Source of the DNA: Burkholderia dolosa
GTDB taxonomy: Bacteria; Pseudomonadota; Gammaproteobacteria; Burkholderiales; Burkholderiaceae
Length of the DNA stretch: 64,000 nt
Reading direction: 5' to 3'
NCBI RefSeq assembly: GCF_902499135.1
Contig: NZ_CABVPR010000001.1
Span: forward strand, 124,001 to 188,000
Below are positions 26,735-35,956 of the stretch, in pieces (position 1 is the stretch's first letter; the number at the start of each line of letters is the position of its first letter). The notes beneath the pieces were generated by a model. That model was not told the origin of the DNA. It did no database searches and worked only from the letters and a program-made list of their open reading frames with translations. The translations under genes were made by a program, and so were the position numbers.

Positions 26735-27631
26735 TCACCTCACCGCCGCCGCACGCTCGACGATCATGTCGTACAACGCGCGTGCCGCCGGCGACAGCTG
26801 CGCGCTTCGTCGCGCGACGAGCACGAGCGTGCGCGACACCGCCGGCTCGACGAGTTCGATCGTGCGAATCATCGGATACGCATTCTTCTGGATCGCGAGC
26901 TTCGGCACGACCGCCGCACCGAGCCCTTCGGCGACGAGCCCGAGCGCCGTCGAACTGCGCTGCACCTCGTAGAACGAATGCAGCGATACGCCGCTCGTCT
27001 TCAGCGCGCCGTCGAGCAGCCCGCGATTGCCGCTCACTTCGCCGGCGAAGATCAGCGGATGCGGCTGCAGCGCCGCCCAGCGCAGGCGCCGCCGTTTCGC
27101 GAGCGGATGATCGTCGCGGCAGACGAGCACGTACGGATCGTCGGCGAGCGGCACGCTGACGAGCTCCGGATGCTGATCGCCGGCGATGCCGATCCCGAAT
27201 TCCGCTTCGCGCCGCAGCACGGCCTGCAGCACCGAGGCGGATGCGTGATCGAGAATCTTCACGCGATCGTGCGGTCGATGAGCGGAGAACGCACGAAGGA
27301 TACGCGGCAGATATTGGACGCCGACGGTCGGCACGCACGCGATCGTGACGTCGCCGCGCTGGCTCAGGCCGGTCTCGCGGATTTCGGTGAGCGCGTCCGA
27401 CAGCTCGTTGAGCAGCCGCCGCGCCTGCGGCAGGAAGCGCCGCCCGATCTCGGTCAGCGTCGTCCGGCGCGTCGTGCGTTCGATCAGCGCGACACCGAGA
27501 AACGACTCGAGCTTGCGCAGCCGCTGCGTGACGGCGGTCTGCGTCACGTGCAGCGTGTCGGCCGCCTGTCTGAAGCTGCCGCCGTCGGCGATCGCGACGA
27601 ATGCCTGCACGCCCAACGTATCGATTTTCAT
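26735..27631 (-). CDS. LysR-family regulator
   Basis: A 298-residue LysR regulator with helix-turn-helix FVAIADGGSFRQAADTLHVTQTAVTQRLRKLESFLGVALIERTTRRTTLT and an effector domain starting near DVTIACVPTVGVQYLPRILRAF. It diverges from tam, and the 135-bp gap has an AT-rich inverted repeat (27640-27664), making tam a plausible target. The start at 27631 gives the correct N-terminus. Inducer unknown. Confidence 0.88.
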   Translation of the reverse strand: MKIDTLGVQAFVAIADGGSFRQAADTLHVTQTAVTQRLRKLESFLGVALIERTTRRTTLTEIGRRFLPQARRLLNELSDALTEIRETGLSQRGDVTIACVPTVGVQYLPRILRAFSAHRPHDRVKILDHASASVLQAVLRREAEFGIGIAGDQHPELVSVPLADDPYVLVCRDDHPLAKRRRLRWAALQPHPLIFAGEVSGNRGLLDGALKTSGVSLHSFYEVQRSSTALGLVAEGLGAAVVPKLAIQKNAYPMIRTIELVEPAVSRTLVLVARRSAQLSPAARALYDMIVERAAAVR

Positions 27632-27639
27632 CAGAAATT

Positions 27640-27664
27640 TGAATCAATAACGATATTAAATTCA
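27640..27664. promoter_or_regulatory. LysR-type operator candidate between LysR and tam
   Basis: TGAAT and ATTCA arms are separated by a 15-bp AT-rich centre, in the most AT-rich stretch of this divergent promoter. The position immediately upstream of the LysR start suits autoregulation. Confidence 0.45.
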
Positions 27665-27766
27665 TTTTACTGAAGGACGACGCAATCGCAGAATGCGCTG
27701 CATCGGCGGCCGCGCGGTGTCCTGCCAACCCACGGCGACGCCGTCATGCCGACAAGGAGGATTACC

Positions 27767-28552
27767 GTGACGATCTCGCTGGATCAATACGCGCATCAGT
27801 ATGTGCAGTTCGAAGACGAACGTACGCGGCCGGTGCGCGATCTGCTGGCCGCCGTGCCGAACACGCCGATTCGTACCGCGATCGACATCGGCTGCGGGCC
27901 CGGCAATTCGACCGAAGCGCTGCTCGCGCGCGCACCCGACGCGACGGTTCGCGGCATCGATGCGTCGCCCGACATGATCGCGGCCGCGCGCAAACGCCTG
28001 CCGGCGCTGCGTTTCGATATCGCCGATATCTCCACGTGGGACGATCCGGGTGGCTACGATCTGATCCTCGCAAACGCGGTGCTGCAGTGGGTGCCCGCGC
28101 ACGACACGCTGTTTCCGAAACTCGTCGGCCGCCTCGCGCCGGGCGGCCACCTCGCGGTGCAGATGCCCGACAACCTCGACGAGCCCGCGCACCGGCTGAT
28201 GCGCGACATCGCCGCGGACGGACCGTGGGCCGACAAGCTGGCCGGCGCGGCGCGCACCGAGCGCTTCGACGCGCGCCACTACTACACGCTGCTGTCGCCG
28301 CTGTGCTCGCGCGTGGACGTATGGCGCACGACTTACCACCATCCGCTGCGCGGCGGCGCGGATGCGGTCGTCGAATGGTTCAAGGGCAGCGCGTTGCGGC
28401 CGTTCCTCGCGGCGCTCGACGAGCGCGAACGCGGCGCGTTCATCGCGCGCTATCGCGATGCCGTTGCGGGGCCGAACGGCTATCCGACACTCGACGACGG
28501 GACGGTGCTGCTGCCGTTTCCGCGACTGTTCATCGTCGCGACGCGGAAGTAG
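27767..28552 (+). CDS. tam: Trans-aconitate 2-methyltransferase
   Basis: A 261-residue class I SAM-dependent methyltransferase. The SAM-binding motif I is AIDIGCGPGNSTEALLARAP (residues about 36-55), followed by VRGIDASPDMIAAARKRLP. The ADERTRPVRDLL-like N-terminus (FEDERTRPVRDLLAAVP) and NAVLQWVPAHDTLFPKLVGRLAPGG are typical of Tam. A GTG start at 27767 directly follows AAGGAGG and is preferred over the ATG at 27746. It methylates trans-aconitate, a by-product that inhibits aconitase. Confidence 0.88.
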   Translation: MTISLDQYAHQYVQFEDERTRPVRDLLAAVPNTPIRTAIDIGCGPGNSTEALLARAPDATVRGIDASPDMIAAARKRLPALRFDIADISTWDDPGGYDLILANAVLQWVPAHDTLFPKLVGRLAPGGHLAVQMPDNLDEPAHRLMRDIAADGPWADKLAGAARTERFDARHYYTLLSPLCSRVDVWRTTYHHPLRGGADAVVEWFKGSALRPFLAALDERERGAFIARYRDAVAGPNGYPTLDDGTVLLPFPRLFIVATRK

Positions 28553-28572
28553 CGCGGCGCGGGCGGCCGCCG

Positions 28573-29163
28573 TCAGGATATCGCGCGTACCGAAGCCGGA
28601 TCGACGGTCCGGCTCTTCGCGGTCTGACCGTCGCGCAGATCCTTGTACCAGAACAGCGCGGTTTCTCCGTCGTGCTCGCCGTCCGCATACAGATAGCGGT
28701 CGTGCCCGCCGAGGACGAAGCCCGCGCGCGCGTACGTGCAGCACGCCGCGACGTTGTTCGCCTGCGTTTCCAGCCGCATGAAGCCGAACCCGCGGCTGCG
28801 CGACCACGCTTCCGCGGCGGCCAGCAGCAGCTGGCCGATGCCTTGCCGTCGGCACGCGCGATCGACGGCAAGCTCCGCGATCTCCGCCATCCCGTTCCAG
28901 CTCTCGGTGATCGCGACGAATCCGGCGAGGCGTCCGCCGGCGGTCGCGCGAAACAGCGCCGTCCTGCCCGACGCTTCGCGCGCCCAGCCGGCCGGATCGA
29001 AGCCGTAGTCCTTGCGCCGGACCGGCAGCGCGCGCAGATCGAGCAGATCCCGATACGGCGGGTTGAGCTCCCACGCGATTTCGAACGAAAAGTCGCAGCC
29101 ATCCAGTTCGTCGGCGGGAAGATCGGTCGCCTGTTCGATGCTGATGTGCTCGGCTCGGTCCAT
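28573..29163 (-). CDS. GNAT-family N-acetyltransferase
   Basis: A 196-residue acetyltransferase. The acetyl-CoA-binding motif A is VDRACRRQGIGQLLLAAAEAWSRSRGF, preceded by the strand LAGFVAITESWNGMAEIAELAV, which resembles streptothricin-type acetyltransferases. The ATG at 29163 has an AGGA ribosome binding site and gives a normal length; the frame is open upstream without homology. It converges on tam with only 20 bp between. Substrate unknown. Confidence 0.82.
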   Translation of the reverse strand: MDRAEHISIEQATDLPADELDGCDFSFEIAWELNPPYRDLLDLRALPVRRKDYGFDPAGWAREASGRTALFRATAGGRLAGFVAITESWNGMAEIAELAVDRACRRQGIGQLLLAAAEAWSRSRGFGFMRLETQANNVAACCTYARAGFVLGGHDRYLYADGEHDGETALFWYKDLRDGQTAKSRTVDPASVRAIS

Positions 29164-30010
29164 GTGTCGGTGTCCTGTCTTGGCGGGATTCGCGTCGTTG
29201 CACGGCCGTGCGCGGTCGGCGGCGCGGCGATGCCGGGCATCGTGCCCGTTCAACTGCGCGATTATGCGGGATATCGACATGCAGGCCGCCGTCGGTCGTC
29301 GGTCGCACGCCGGCACGCATACGCGAACATCGTTCGGCGAGATGATCGGCGTTGACAGCGGGACAGGCTGCGCGCGTCTTGCGCCAGTCTGCAGACGATC
29401 GCCGGCAGGTGCGAAAACGGTGAGCCGCGTGCGGCTTCGGTCGGCCGGCCGTGTCGAAGGTATGCGCGCCGTATGTCGGCCCACGTGGTTCACCGACACC
29501 CGCGTGCGTAAACGCACGTCGAGCCGGGGCGGCCAATCTGCGAGCAGACGTGACGAACCGTTGCGCGGTGCGACGAACGGAACGCGGTCCGGCAACCCGC
29601 TTGGTTGCGCGTGCACCGGTTCTTCGGATAGGTCGCGATCGGTACGCCGGCTGCGAACACGACCGCGCTCGCGTCCAGCGTCATTACGGCAGGCCGCGTT
29701 TTGCGGTCATCGACGTTGCCGCCGTGTAACCGCGTGCGATCAAATCGGATGGACCGCGACCGATACGTCAGCCGCGAACACGACCGCATCCGCGTCCTGC
29801 GCCGTGACAGCCGTCGTTGCTATGCGACGCCCGGTGTCGTTCCCGAGCAGTCACGCAACCTCAATCTGCCGGCATGCGCACCGCGTGCCGTCCACCGCAC
29901 GGCTGTCGATGTAATCGCTCACGCAGGCCGCGTATAGAGCGTGGACGGCACTGCATCATCGCAGGCCCCGAGCGTCCGTAGCGCGACCGACCACGCCGCC
30001 GATCATTCGG
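29164..30010. other. Gene-poor stretch (about 850 bp) with an imperfect duplication
   Basis: No gene is supportable. A segment near 29636-29690 recurs imperfectly near 29755-29810: both read on the plus strand as RDRY..EHDR.RV.R.., and share GCGAACACGACCGC. This looks like a tandem duplication, possibly from a decayed gene for a basic, charged repeat protein. Confidence 0.45.
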
Positions 30011-31492
30011 TCAATCGACCGCGCGCATCGCGTGACGCAGCTCCTGATAGCTGCGCAGGCCGGCCATGCCGAGTTCGCGGCCGATTCCGCTGAGGCCGAG
30101 TCCGCCCCAGCACACGTGCGGGTAGATCAGCTGCGGCGCGTTGATCCACACGAGCCCCGCGCGCAAGCGCGCCTGAAACCGCTTCGCGGCTGCCGCATCG
30201 CGCGTGACGACGGTCGCGACGAGCCCGTAGCGCGTGTCGTTGGCGAGCGCGATCGCGTCGTCGTCGGTGCGGAACGATTTCACGCATGCTACCGGGCCGA
30301 ACACCTCGTCGGTCCACAGCACGTTGTCCGCGGCCGGCTCGGCGATCACGACGGGCGCGATGAAGAAGCCGTCGCCCGCGGTGTCTGCGACGCGGCCGGT
30401 GAAGGCCACGCGTGCGCCCGACGCGATTCCACGTTCGAGCATCGCGTGCACGCGCGCGCGCTGCGCAGCCGAGATCATCGGCCCCATCGCGGCGCGTTCC
30501 ATGTCCGGCGGCGCAACGACGAGCGCGCGCACGGCCGTCTCGAACGCGGCCATGAAGCGGCGGTACACGCTGTCGTGCACGAGGATGCGCGCGGTTGCCG
30601 AGCACATCTGGCCCGCGTTCGTGAATGCGCCGGCCACCGCGAGCGACACGGCGACGTCGACGTCTGCGTCGTCGCGCACGATCAGCGACGACTTGCCGCC
30701 GAGTTCGAGCGTCACGCGCTTCATGTCGTGCGCGGCTGCGCGCATCACGTTGCGGCCGGCGGCCGTGCTGCCGGTAAACGAGATCTTGTCGACGAGCGGA
30801 TGCGCGGTCAGCAGCGCGCCGACGTCGGCGCCGCCGTTGACGACGTTCACGACGCCGGCCGGCACGCCGGCCTGCGCGACGATGTCGAGCAGCGCATGCT
30901 CGGCCGGCGACGTCAGCTCGGAAGGCTTCAGCACGACCGTGCAGCCGGCCGCGAGCGCGGGCGCGAGCTTCCACGCGGTCGTGACCATCGGGAAGTTCCA
31001 CGGCACGATCAGCGCGGCCACGCCGACCGCGTCGTGGAAACGTTCGGCCGCGACGGCACCGTTCGGCAGCGCGACCGGCTCGGCTGCGAACGTCGCCGGA
31101 TCTTCACACAGCGCCGCGTAGTACGCGAACGTCGCGGCGACGTCGCCGACGTCCGCGTCGGCCTCGAACCGCGGCTTGCCGCTCACCTGCATTTGCAGCG
31201 CGGCAAGGCGTTCGCGCTCGGCTTCGACGCGCTCGGCGATCTTCGCGAGCGCGCGGCCGCGTTCGACGGGCGGCGTGTCGCGCCAGCCGGCGAACGCATC
31301 GTGCGCGGTGCGCACCGCGGCATCGACGTGCGCTTCGGTCGCGAACGCCTGCCAGCCGATCGCTGCGCCGGTCGACGCGTTGAAGATCGGCGCGCCTGCT
31401 CCGTCGGTCTGCGCGGCGACGGGCACGCCCGCGATGCGTGCGGCGGGCGGCACGAGCGGCGCGGCGCAACGTGAAAGGTCGGTGGCGGACAT
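30011..31492 (-). CDS. Aldehyde dehydrogenase
   Basis: A 493-residue NAD(P)-dependent ALDH, closest in feel to betaine-aldehyde/aminoaldehyde dehydrogenases. The catalytic cysteine is Cys297 in NAGQMCSATAR and the general base Glu263 in TLELGGKSS, at the canonical spacing of 34; the cofactor region is VPWNFPMVTTAWKLAPALAAGC and FTGSTAAGR. It is on the same strand as, and downstream of, the LuxR gene, and its partner FAD oxidoreductase is divergent. An amine-oxidation route (oxidase to aldehyde to acid) is plausible but not proven. Confidence 0.88.
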   Translation of the reverse strand: MSATDLSRCAAPLVPPAARIAGVPVAAQTDGAGAPIFNASTGAAIGWQAFATEAHVDAAVRTAHDAFAGWRDTPPVERGRALAKIAERVEAERERLAALQMQVSGKPRFEADADVGDVAATFAYYAALCEDPATFAAEPVALPNGAVAAERFHDAVGVAALIVPWNFPMVTTAWKLAPALAAGCTVVLKPSELTSPAEHALLDIVAQAGVPAGVVNVVNGGADVGALLTAHPLVDKISFTGSTAAGRNVMRAAAHDMKRVTLELGGKSSLIVRDDADVDVAVSLAVAGAFTNAGQMCSATARILVHDSVYRRFMAAFETAVRALVVAPPDMERAAMGPMISAAQRARVHAMLERGIASGARVAFTGRVADTAGDGFFIAPVVIAEPAADNVLWTDEVFGPVACVKSFRTDDDAIALANDTRYGLVATVVTRDAAAAKRFQARLRAGLVWINAPQLIYPHVCWGGLGLSGIGRELGMAGLRSYQELRHAMRAVD

Positions 31493-31847
31493 GAAGGTTT
31501 CCTGTCGAACGGGTTAGCGGTATGCGGCGGCCGGCATCGCGCAGCGCATGCCGGACGCGATGCGTGCGCCGACGAAGCGCGCGGCGGCGAAGTCCGCAAC
31601 GCCGGCATGCGGGATACGGCGCGCGGGTCGCCGCCGCAATGCTGCCGACGCGCGGCATCCGCCGTCGCGCATCGCGTCGTTCCCATCGCGGTGCATCGAA
31701 CCGGCTCGCTTCGCAAACGAAAACGATCGGCCGATGGTAGAGGACAACGCGGACGCGAAGATCTTGAAGTCGCAACGTTTACATCGACGGGCGTCGATGC
31801 AAGCCGTGCGCCGGCATCGCGCGGCGGCGTCGAACCTGCAGCAGCGG
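31493..31847. other. Intergenic stretch between LuxR gene and aldehyde dehydrogenase
   Basis: About 355 bp on the minus strand between the LuxR stop and the ALDH start. Frames are arginine-rich shadows; no terminator or promoter stands out. Confidence 0.45.
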
Positions 31848-32735
31848 TCAGCCGGCGATCGCGCGCAACGAGCCGTCGTCGCGACGTCCGGCCGTGTCCG
31901 GCAGCGCGGTGACGGCCGAACCCCACGCGACGAGTTCGCGCTTCGTGCGCACGCAGAGCTTCATGAACGCCCGCTTCACGTACGACTCGGCCGACGCGAC
32001 GCGTACGCCGAGAATCGCGGCAGTCTCGGGCACGGTCTTGCCGGAGATCAGATGCTTGCAGGTTTCGTATTCGCGCTTCGACAGCTTCACGCCGTCGGCG
32101 GCGATCCGCGCATCGAACTGCGCGAGCGGATGAACGTCGGGTGCCGGATGCGCGACGCGTCGCGCGGCGGTCGTCGACGCGTGCAGCTCGAGCAGCGGAA
32201 ACAGCACGTCGCTGACGCTGCGAAAACGGTTCATTTCCGCGAGCGTGAACGGCGGCCGGTCGCGGCCGCGTTCGAGCGCGATCGAATGCTGTGCATAGCG
32301 CGTGCCGCGTGCGAGCACGCATTCGTGTGCGATGCGCACGTCGTCGAACAGTCGCTGGCGGAATTCACCGGGCGGAATCGCCGCGATGTCGCGCACGACG
32401 AGCATCGTGCCGGTCTTGCCGCGCAGCCCCGCGAACAGCGGATCGCGATCGAAGAAGCGCTCGTAGTAGAGCGTCATCACGTCGGAGATTTCCGACGTCG
32501 CGGTACCGATCCCGCTGCTGCCGATCCATTCGCAGCGGTAGCCGGTGGGCATCGTGCCGTCGACGCGCGAGCGTTCGACGTGCGCGACGTCGAGCGGCAC
32601 CACGTCGTTCAGCAGTTGCGTGAGACGCGGCACGAAGTGCGGCGTGCCGACCGTTTCGATCAGCTCGCCGAGCGCCTTGAACGACACGCCGGCGCGGTCG
32701 GTGTCGCGATGAAGGGGGTTCACGTCGAGCAGCAT
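31848..32735 (-). CDS. LuxR-family transcriptional regulator
   Basis: A 295-residue protein with a C-terminal LuxR-type helix-turn-helix (LSKREYETCKHLISGKTVPETAAILGVRVASAESYVKRAFMKLCVRTKRELVAWG, about residues 218-272). The 200-residue N-terminus is not a recognisable acyl-homoserine-lactone or receiver domain. An AGGGGA ribosome binding site precedes the ATG at 32735. It sits between the ALDH gene (same strand) and the cupin/FAD-oxidoreductase pair (divergent), so it probably controls both. The shared promoter carries a direct repeat and a perfect GC hairpin. Confidence 0.85.
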   Translation of the reverse strand: MLLDVNPLHRDTDRAGVSFKALGELIETVGTPHFVPRLTQLLNDVVPLDVAHVERSRVDGTMPTGYRCEWIGSSGIGTATSEISDVMTLYYERFFDRDPLFAGLRGKTGTMLVVRDIAAIPPGEFRQRLFDDVRIAHECVLARGTRYAQHSIALERGRDRPPFTLAEMNRFRSVSDVLFPLLELHASTTAARRVAHPAPDVHPLAQFDARIAADGVKLSKREYETCKHLISGKTVPETAAILGVRVASAESYVKRAFMKLCVRTKRELVAWGSAVTALPDTAGRRDDGSLRAIAG

Positions 32736-32792
32736 GCGGTCCCCTGATGAAAAGCCGGCGGGATTCTAACGTCGGCCAAAAAAGACGTCATT

Positions 32793-32877
32793 AGGGGGAA
32801 ATACCGGCGCACGTTTGTGTGGTGCACACGCGACCGAAAGCGTGCTTGTCCCCCCCGAAGGGGGGCATACCGGCGCG
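32793..32877. promoter_or_regulatory. Direct repeat and GC hairpin in the LuxR/cupin promoter
   Basis: AGGGGGAAATACCGGCGCA (32793-32811) and AGGGGGGCATACCGGCGCG (32859-32877) match at 16 of 19 bases, 66 bp apart. Just before the second copy, CCCCCC (32851-32856) pairs with GGGGGG (32860-32865) around a GAA loop. The repeats are candidate sites for the LuxR-type regulator; the hairpin would lie in the leader of the cupin transcript. Confidence 0.5.
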
Positions 32878-32930
32878 ACGCCGATGCGTACCTTTGTCCG
32901 TACTTTTTCAATCGACGGACGAAGATCCAG

Positions 32931-33278
32931 ATGACCCAAAAACTGATCAAGGACATCGTGCCGCTCGGCGCACGCATCGGCGAATTCACGAAGCTCGACT
33001 TCGGGATGGACGAAAGCGACTGGCGCGCGGCCGAAGGCAGCAGCGGCAACTACATCGTCGGCTGGTGGGAGGGCAAGGTCGGCGCGGTCGAGTTTCCGGC
33101 AACCGCAGCCGACGAAGCGGTGTGGCTCGTCGAAGGCCGCATCGCGCTGACCGACGTCGAAGGCAACCGCAAGGAATTCGCGTCCGGCGACGGCTATCTG
33201 CTGCCGGCCGGCTTCGCGGGGCGCTGGGAGACGATCGAGGACGCGAAGAAGTTCTACGTGCTGCTCGAGAAATCGTGA
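32931..33278 (+). CDS. Cupin-domain protein (cupin_3/EutQ-like)
   Basis: A 115-residue single cupin. The barrel is visible as AAEGSSGNYIVGWWEGKVGAVEFPATAADEAVWLVEGRIALTDVEGNRKEFASGDGYLLPAGFAGRWET, with the GD turn and the LPAGF-GRWE motif of the family. Metal-binding histidines are sparse, so it may be a small-molecule binder or a metal-free isomerase-type cupin. It precedes the FAD oxidoreductase by 79 bp on the same strand; such cupins commonly accompany amine/sarcosine-type oxidase genes. Confidence 0.82.
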   Translation: MTQKLIKDIVPLGARIGEFTKLDFGMDESDWRAAEGSSGNYIVGWWEGKVGAVEFPATAADEAVWLVEGRIALTDVEGNRKEFASGDGYLLPAGFAGRWETIEDAKKFYVLLEKS

Positions 33279-33357
33279 TGCGGGCGGCCGCCGCGCCGGT
33301 GCCGTTGCCTGGCGACCAGCGCCGCACGGCGGCTGCGTTTTCGATCGACCGCAAGCT

Positions 33358-34833
33358 ATGACGGCTGGGATCATGGAAATGGAAGTCAACGAAGCAACAC
33401 GCGGCACGCCGGGCGCTGCGGCTGCGCGGCGCGCCGAGCCGCTCGTGCCGGACATCGACGACGCGCTCGCGAATACGAAGCTGTTCCCTTACTGGCTCGA
33501 CGACCCTGCCGCACCCGCAACGGAGCCCGTGCTCGCGGGCGACGCGACGGCCGACCTGCTGATCGTCGGCGGCGGCTTCACCGGGCTGTGGGCGGCCGTG
33601 CAGGCGAAGGAGCAGATGCCGCACCTGAACGTCGTGCTGATCGAAGCCGGCAAGGTCGCGCACGGCGCGTCGGGCCGCGCGGGCGGGATCGTCTCGACGT
33701 CGGTCATGCACGGCTTGCCGAACGCGGTGCGCGTGTTCCCGAACGACATCGCGCAGCTCGAGCAGTTCGGCCATCGCAACCTCGACGGTTTCGAGGACAC
33801 GCTGACGCGCTACGGCATCGATGCCGACGTCGAATGGAACGGCGAGATGACGGTCGCGGTCGATCCCGAGCACGTCGCGCAACTGCAGGCCGACTACGAT
33901 CTGCATCGCCGGTACGGCCACGACGTCGTGCTGCTCGATCGCGACGACACGCGTGCGCAGCTGAACTCGCCGCTGTTCGCGGGCGCGCTGTGGTCGCGCA
34001 ATCGCAGCGGGATCGTGCATCCGGCGAAGCTCGCGTGGGGGCTCAAGCGCGCGGCGCTGTCGCTCGGCGTGAAGCTGTACGAGCACACGCCGCTCGTCGC
34101 CGTGGCCGACGAAGGCCGCACGGTGGCCGTGAAGACGCCGAACGGCAGCGTGCGCGCGCCGCGCGTGGTGTTCGGCAGCGGCACCGCGAAGGTCGGGATC
34201 GCGGACATCAACCGCCGCGTGATGCAGGTGCGCGACCACGTGCTCGCGACCGAGCCGCTGACCGACGAACAGCTCGCGCGGATCGGCTGGAAGAACCGGC
34301 AGGGCGTGTACGACACGCGCACGCAGCTCAACTATTTCCGGCTGACGAAGGACAACCGGATCATCTTCGGCGGCCTGGTCAGCTATCACTTCGACGGCGA
34401 TCCGGAGCCGCATCAGGACGGCCGGCGCGAAACCTATCATCGGCTCGCGCATGCGTTCTATCGCACCTTCCCGCAGCTGCGCGACGTGCGTTTCTCGCAC
34501 GCATGGGGCGGCCCGATCGACTACTGTTCGCGCGGGTCGGTGTTCGCGAAGCGCTATCTCGGCGGCAAGGCCGTGTTCGTCGCCGGCTATACGGGCTTCG
34601 GCGTCGCCGCGAGCCGGTTCGGCGCGTTCATGGGGCTGAACATCCTGTTCGATCGCGACAGCCCCGAGCGCAAGCTCGACATCGCGAACCGGAGCCCGAG
34701 CTACATTCCGCCGGAACCGATGCGCTGGATCGCCGCGAAGATCACGTTCCATGCGTTCGACGGCGCGGACGCCGAAGGCGGCTGGAAGCGCGCGTGGATC
34801 AACGGGATCAAGGCGATGGGCTTTCCGATGTAG
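33358..34833 (+). CDS. FAD-dependent oxidoreductase (DAO/gamma-glutamylputrescine oxidase type)
   Basis: A 491-residue flavoprotein of the D-amino-acid-oxidase fold. The FAD motif is LLIVGGGFTGLWAAVQAKEQMP (about residues 61-82), with VVLIEAGKVAHGASGRAGGIVS next to it; a second FAD contact is VFVAGYTGFGVAASRFGAFMGLNILF at the C-terminus. An alternative start at 33373 (MEMEV) is possible; neither has a strong ribosome binding site. With the cupin and the nearby ALDH it suggests oxidative removal of an amine, followed by oxidation of the aldehyde. Substrate unknown. Confidence 0.82.
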   Translation: MTAGIMEMEVNEATRGTPGAAAARRAEPLVPDIDDALANTKLFPYWLDDPAAPATEPVLAGDATADLLIVGGGFTGLWAAVQAKEQMPHLNVVLIEAGKVAHGASGRAGGIVSTSVMHGLPNAVRVFPNDIAQLEQFGHRNLDGFEDTLTRYGIDADVEWNGEMTVAVDPEHVAQLQADYDLHRRYGHDVVLLDRDDTRAQLNSPLFAGALWSRNRSGIVHPAKLAWGLKRAALSLGVKLYEHTPLVAVADEGRTVAVKTPNGSVRAPRVVFGSGTAKVGIADINRRVMQVRDHVLATEPLTDEQLARIGWKNRQGVYDTRTQLNYFRLTKDNRIIFGGLVSYHFDGDPEPHQDGRRETYHRLAHAFYRTFPQLRDVRFSHAWGGPIDYCSRGSVFAKRYLGGKAVFVAGYTGFGVAASRFGAFMGLNILFDRDSPERKLDIANRSPSYIPPEPMRWIAAKITFHAFDGADAEGGWKRAWINGIKAMGFPM

Positions 34834-34957
34834 GCGGCGCGTCGCGTACGGCGTGCGCCGCTGCCGATGGCGGCGCGCGTCCGATCGGGTTCATCGGCGA
34901 ACGCGGCCGCCATCGTGCCGGCCGCGGACAACGCGCACATGCGCAGCGGCAGCCAGC

Positions 34958-35878
34958 ATGTTTTCGAATACCACCGATCTCGATCTCCGCCTCATCCGGG
35001 TCTTTCTCGCCGTCGTCGACGCGCGCGGCATCACGGCCGCCGAAGCATCGCTCGGCGTGCGGCAGTCGACGATCAGCACGCAGCTTTCGGCGCTCGAGAC
35101 GCGCGTCGGCTTCAAGCTGTGCGATCGCGGCCGCGGCGGGTTTCGCCTGACGTCGAAGGGCGAGCGTTTCGCGGCGACCGCGCGCACGCTGGTCGCGGCG
35201 ACGTCCGAGTTCGTCGCGCGCGTGCGCGACATCGATCGCAAGCTGGTCGGCACGCTGTCGATCGGCCTGATCGGGCAGGCGCCGCTCGTCGAGAATGCGC
35301 GGCTCGCCGATGCGATCGGCGCGTTCCGCCAGCGCGACCAGGCCGTCACGTTCGCGATGAAGATCGCGTCGCCGCAGGAGCTCGAGGAAGGCCTCGTCAA
35401 CAATCAGCTCGATCTCGCGATCGGCTATTTCTGGCATCGCGTGCCGGGGCTCGACTACACGCCGCTCTTCACCGAGCAGCAGGCGATCTATTGCGGGCGC
35501 GGACACCCGCTGTTTCATGCGTCGCGGCCGGTGACGGCCGACGATCTGCAGGCGTACGACTGGGTGTGGCGCACGTATCCCGTGCCGGAGGAACAGCTCG
35601 CGCTGCCGGAGCGGCGCGTGACCGCGAGCGCGGACAGCATCGAGGCGGCGACCGTCCTGATCCTGTCGGGCGGCCATCTCGGCTATCTGCCCGCGCATTA
35701 CGCGGAGCCGTTCGAGCAGCGCGGGCTCGTGAAGGCGGTCGGACGCGCGACGTTCGGGTTCGACGTGCCGATGCATCTCGCGATGAAGCGCAGCGCGAGC
35801 GGCAAGCCGATCGTCGATGCGTTCTGCGACGATCTGCGTCGCGCATTCGACATCGGCACGCGTGCGCTTGCCGCGTAG
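34958..35878 (+). CDS. LysR-family regulator
   Basis: A 306-residue LysR regulator beginning MFSNTTDLDLRLIRVFLAVVDARGITAAEASLGVRQSTISTQLSALETRVGFKLCDRGRGGFRLTSKG. The ATG at 34958 gives the correct register for the helix-turn-helix. It follows the FAD oxidoreductase by 124 bp in the same direction and converges on the MFS transporter gene, so it could control either. The effector domain is normal in length. Confidence 0.86.
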   Translation: MFSNTTDLDLRLIRVFLAVVDARGITAAEASLGVRQSTISTQLSALETRVGFKLCDRGRGGFRLTSKGERFAATARTLVAATSEFVARVRDIDRKLVGTLSIGLIGQAPLVENARLADAIGAFRQRDQAVTFAMKIASPQELEEGLVNNQLDLAIGYFWHRVPGLDYTPLFTEQQAIYCGRGHPLFHASRPVTADDLQAYDWVWRTYPVPEEQLALPERRVTASADSIEAATVLILSGGHLGYLPAHYAEPFEQRGLVKAVGRATFGFDVPMHLAMKRSASGKPIVDAFCDDLRRAFDIGTRALAA

Positions 35879-35956
35879 GCGTGCGCGTGTTGCGTACCCG
35901 ATGCCGTGCGCCGCGCGACCGCGTCGCGGCCCACGACGCAGCGTGGCGATCGCCGC

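Noticed and set aside
31848-32735. LuxR-family protein considered as a quorum-sensing receptor
   Set aside because: The N-terminal region lacks the conserved Trp/Tyr/Asp pattern of autoinducer-binding domains, and no luxI-type synthase is present.
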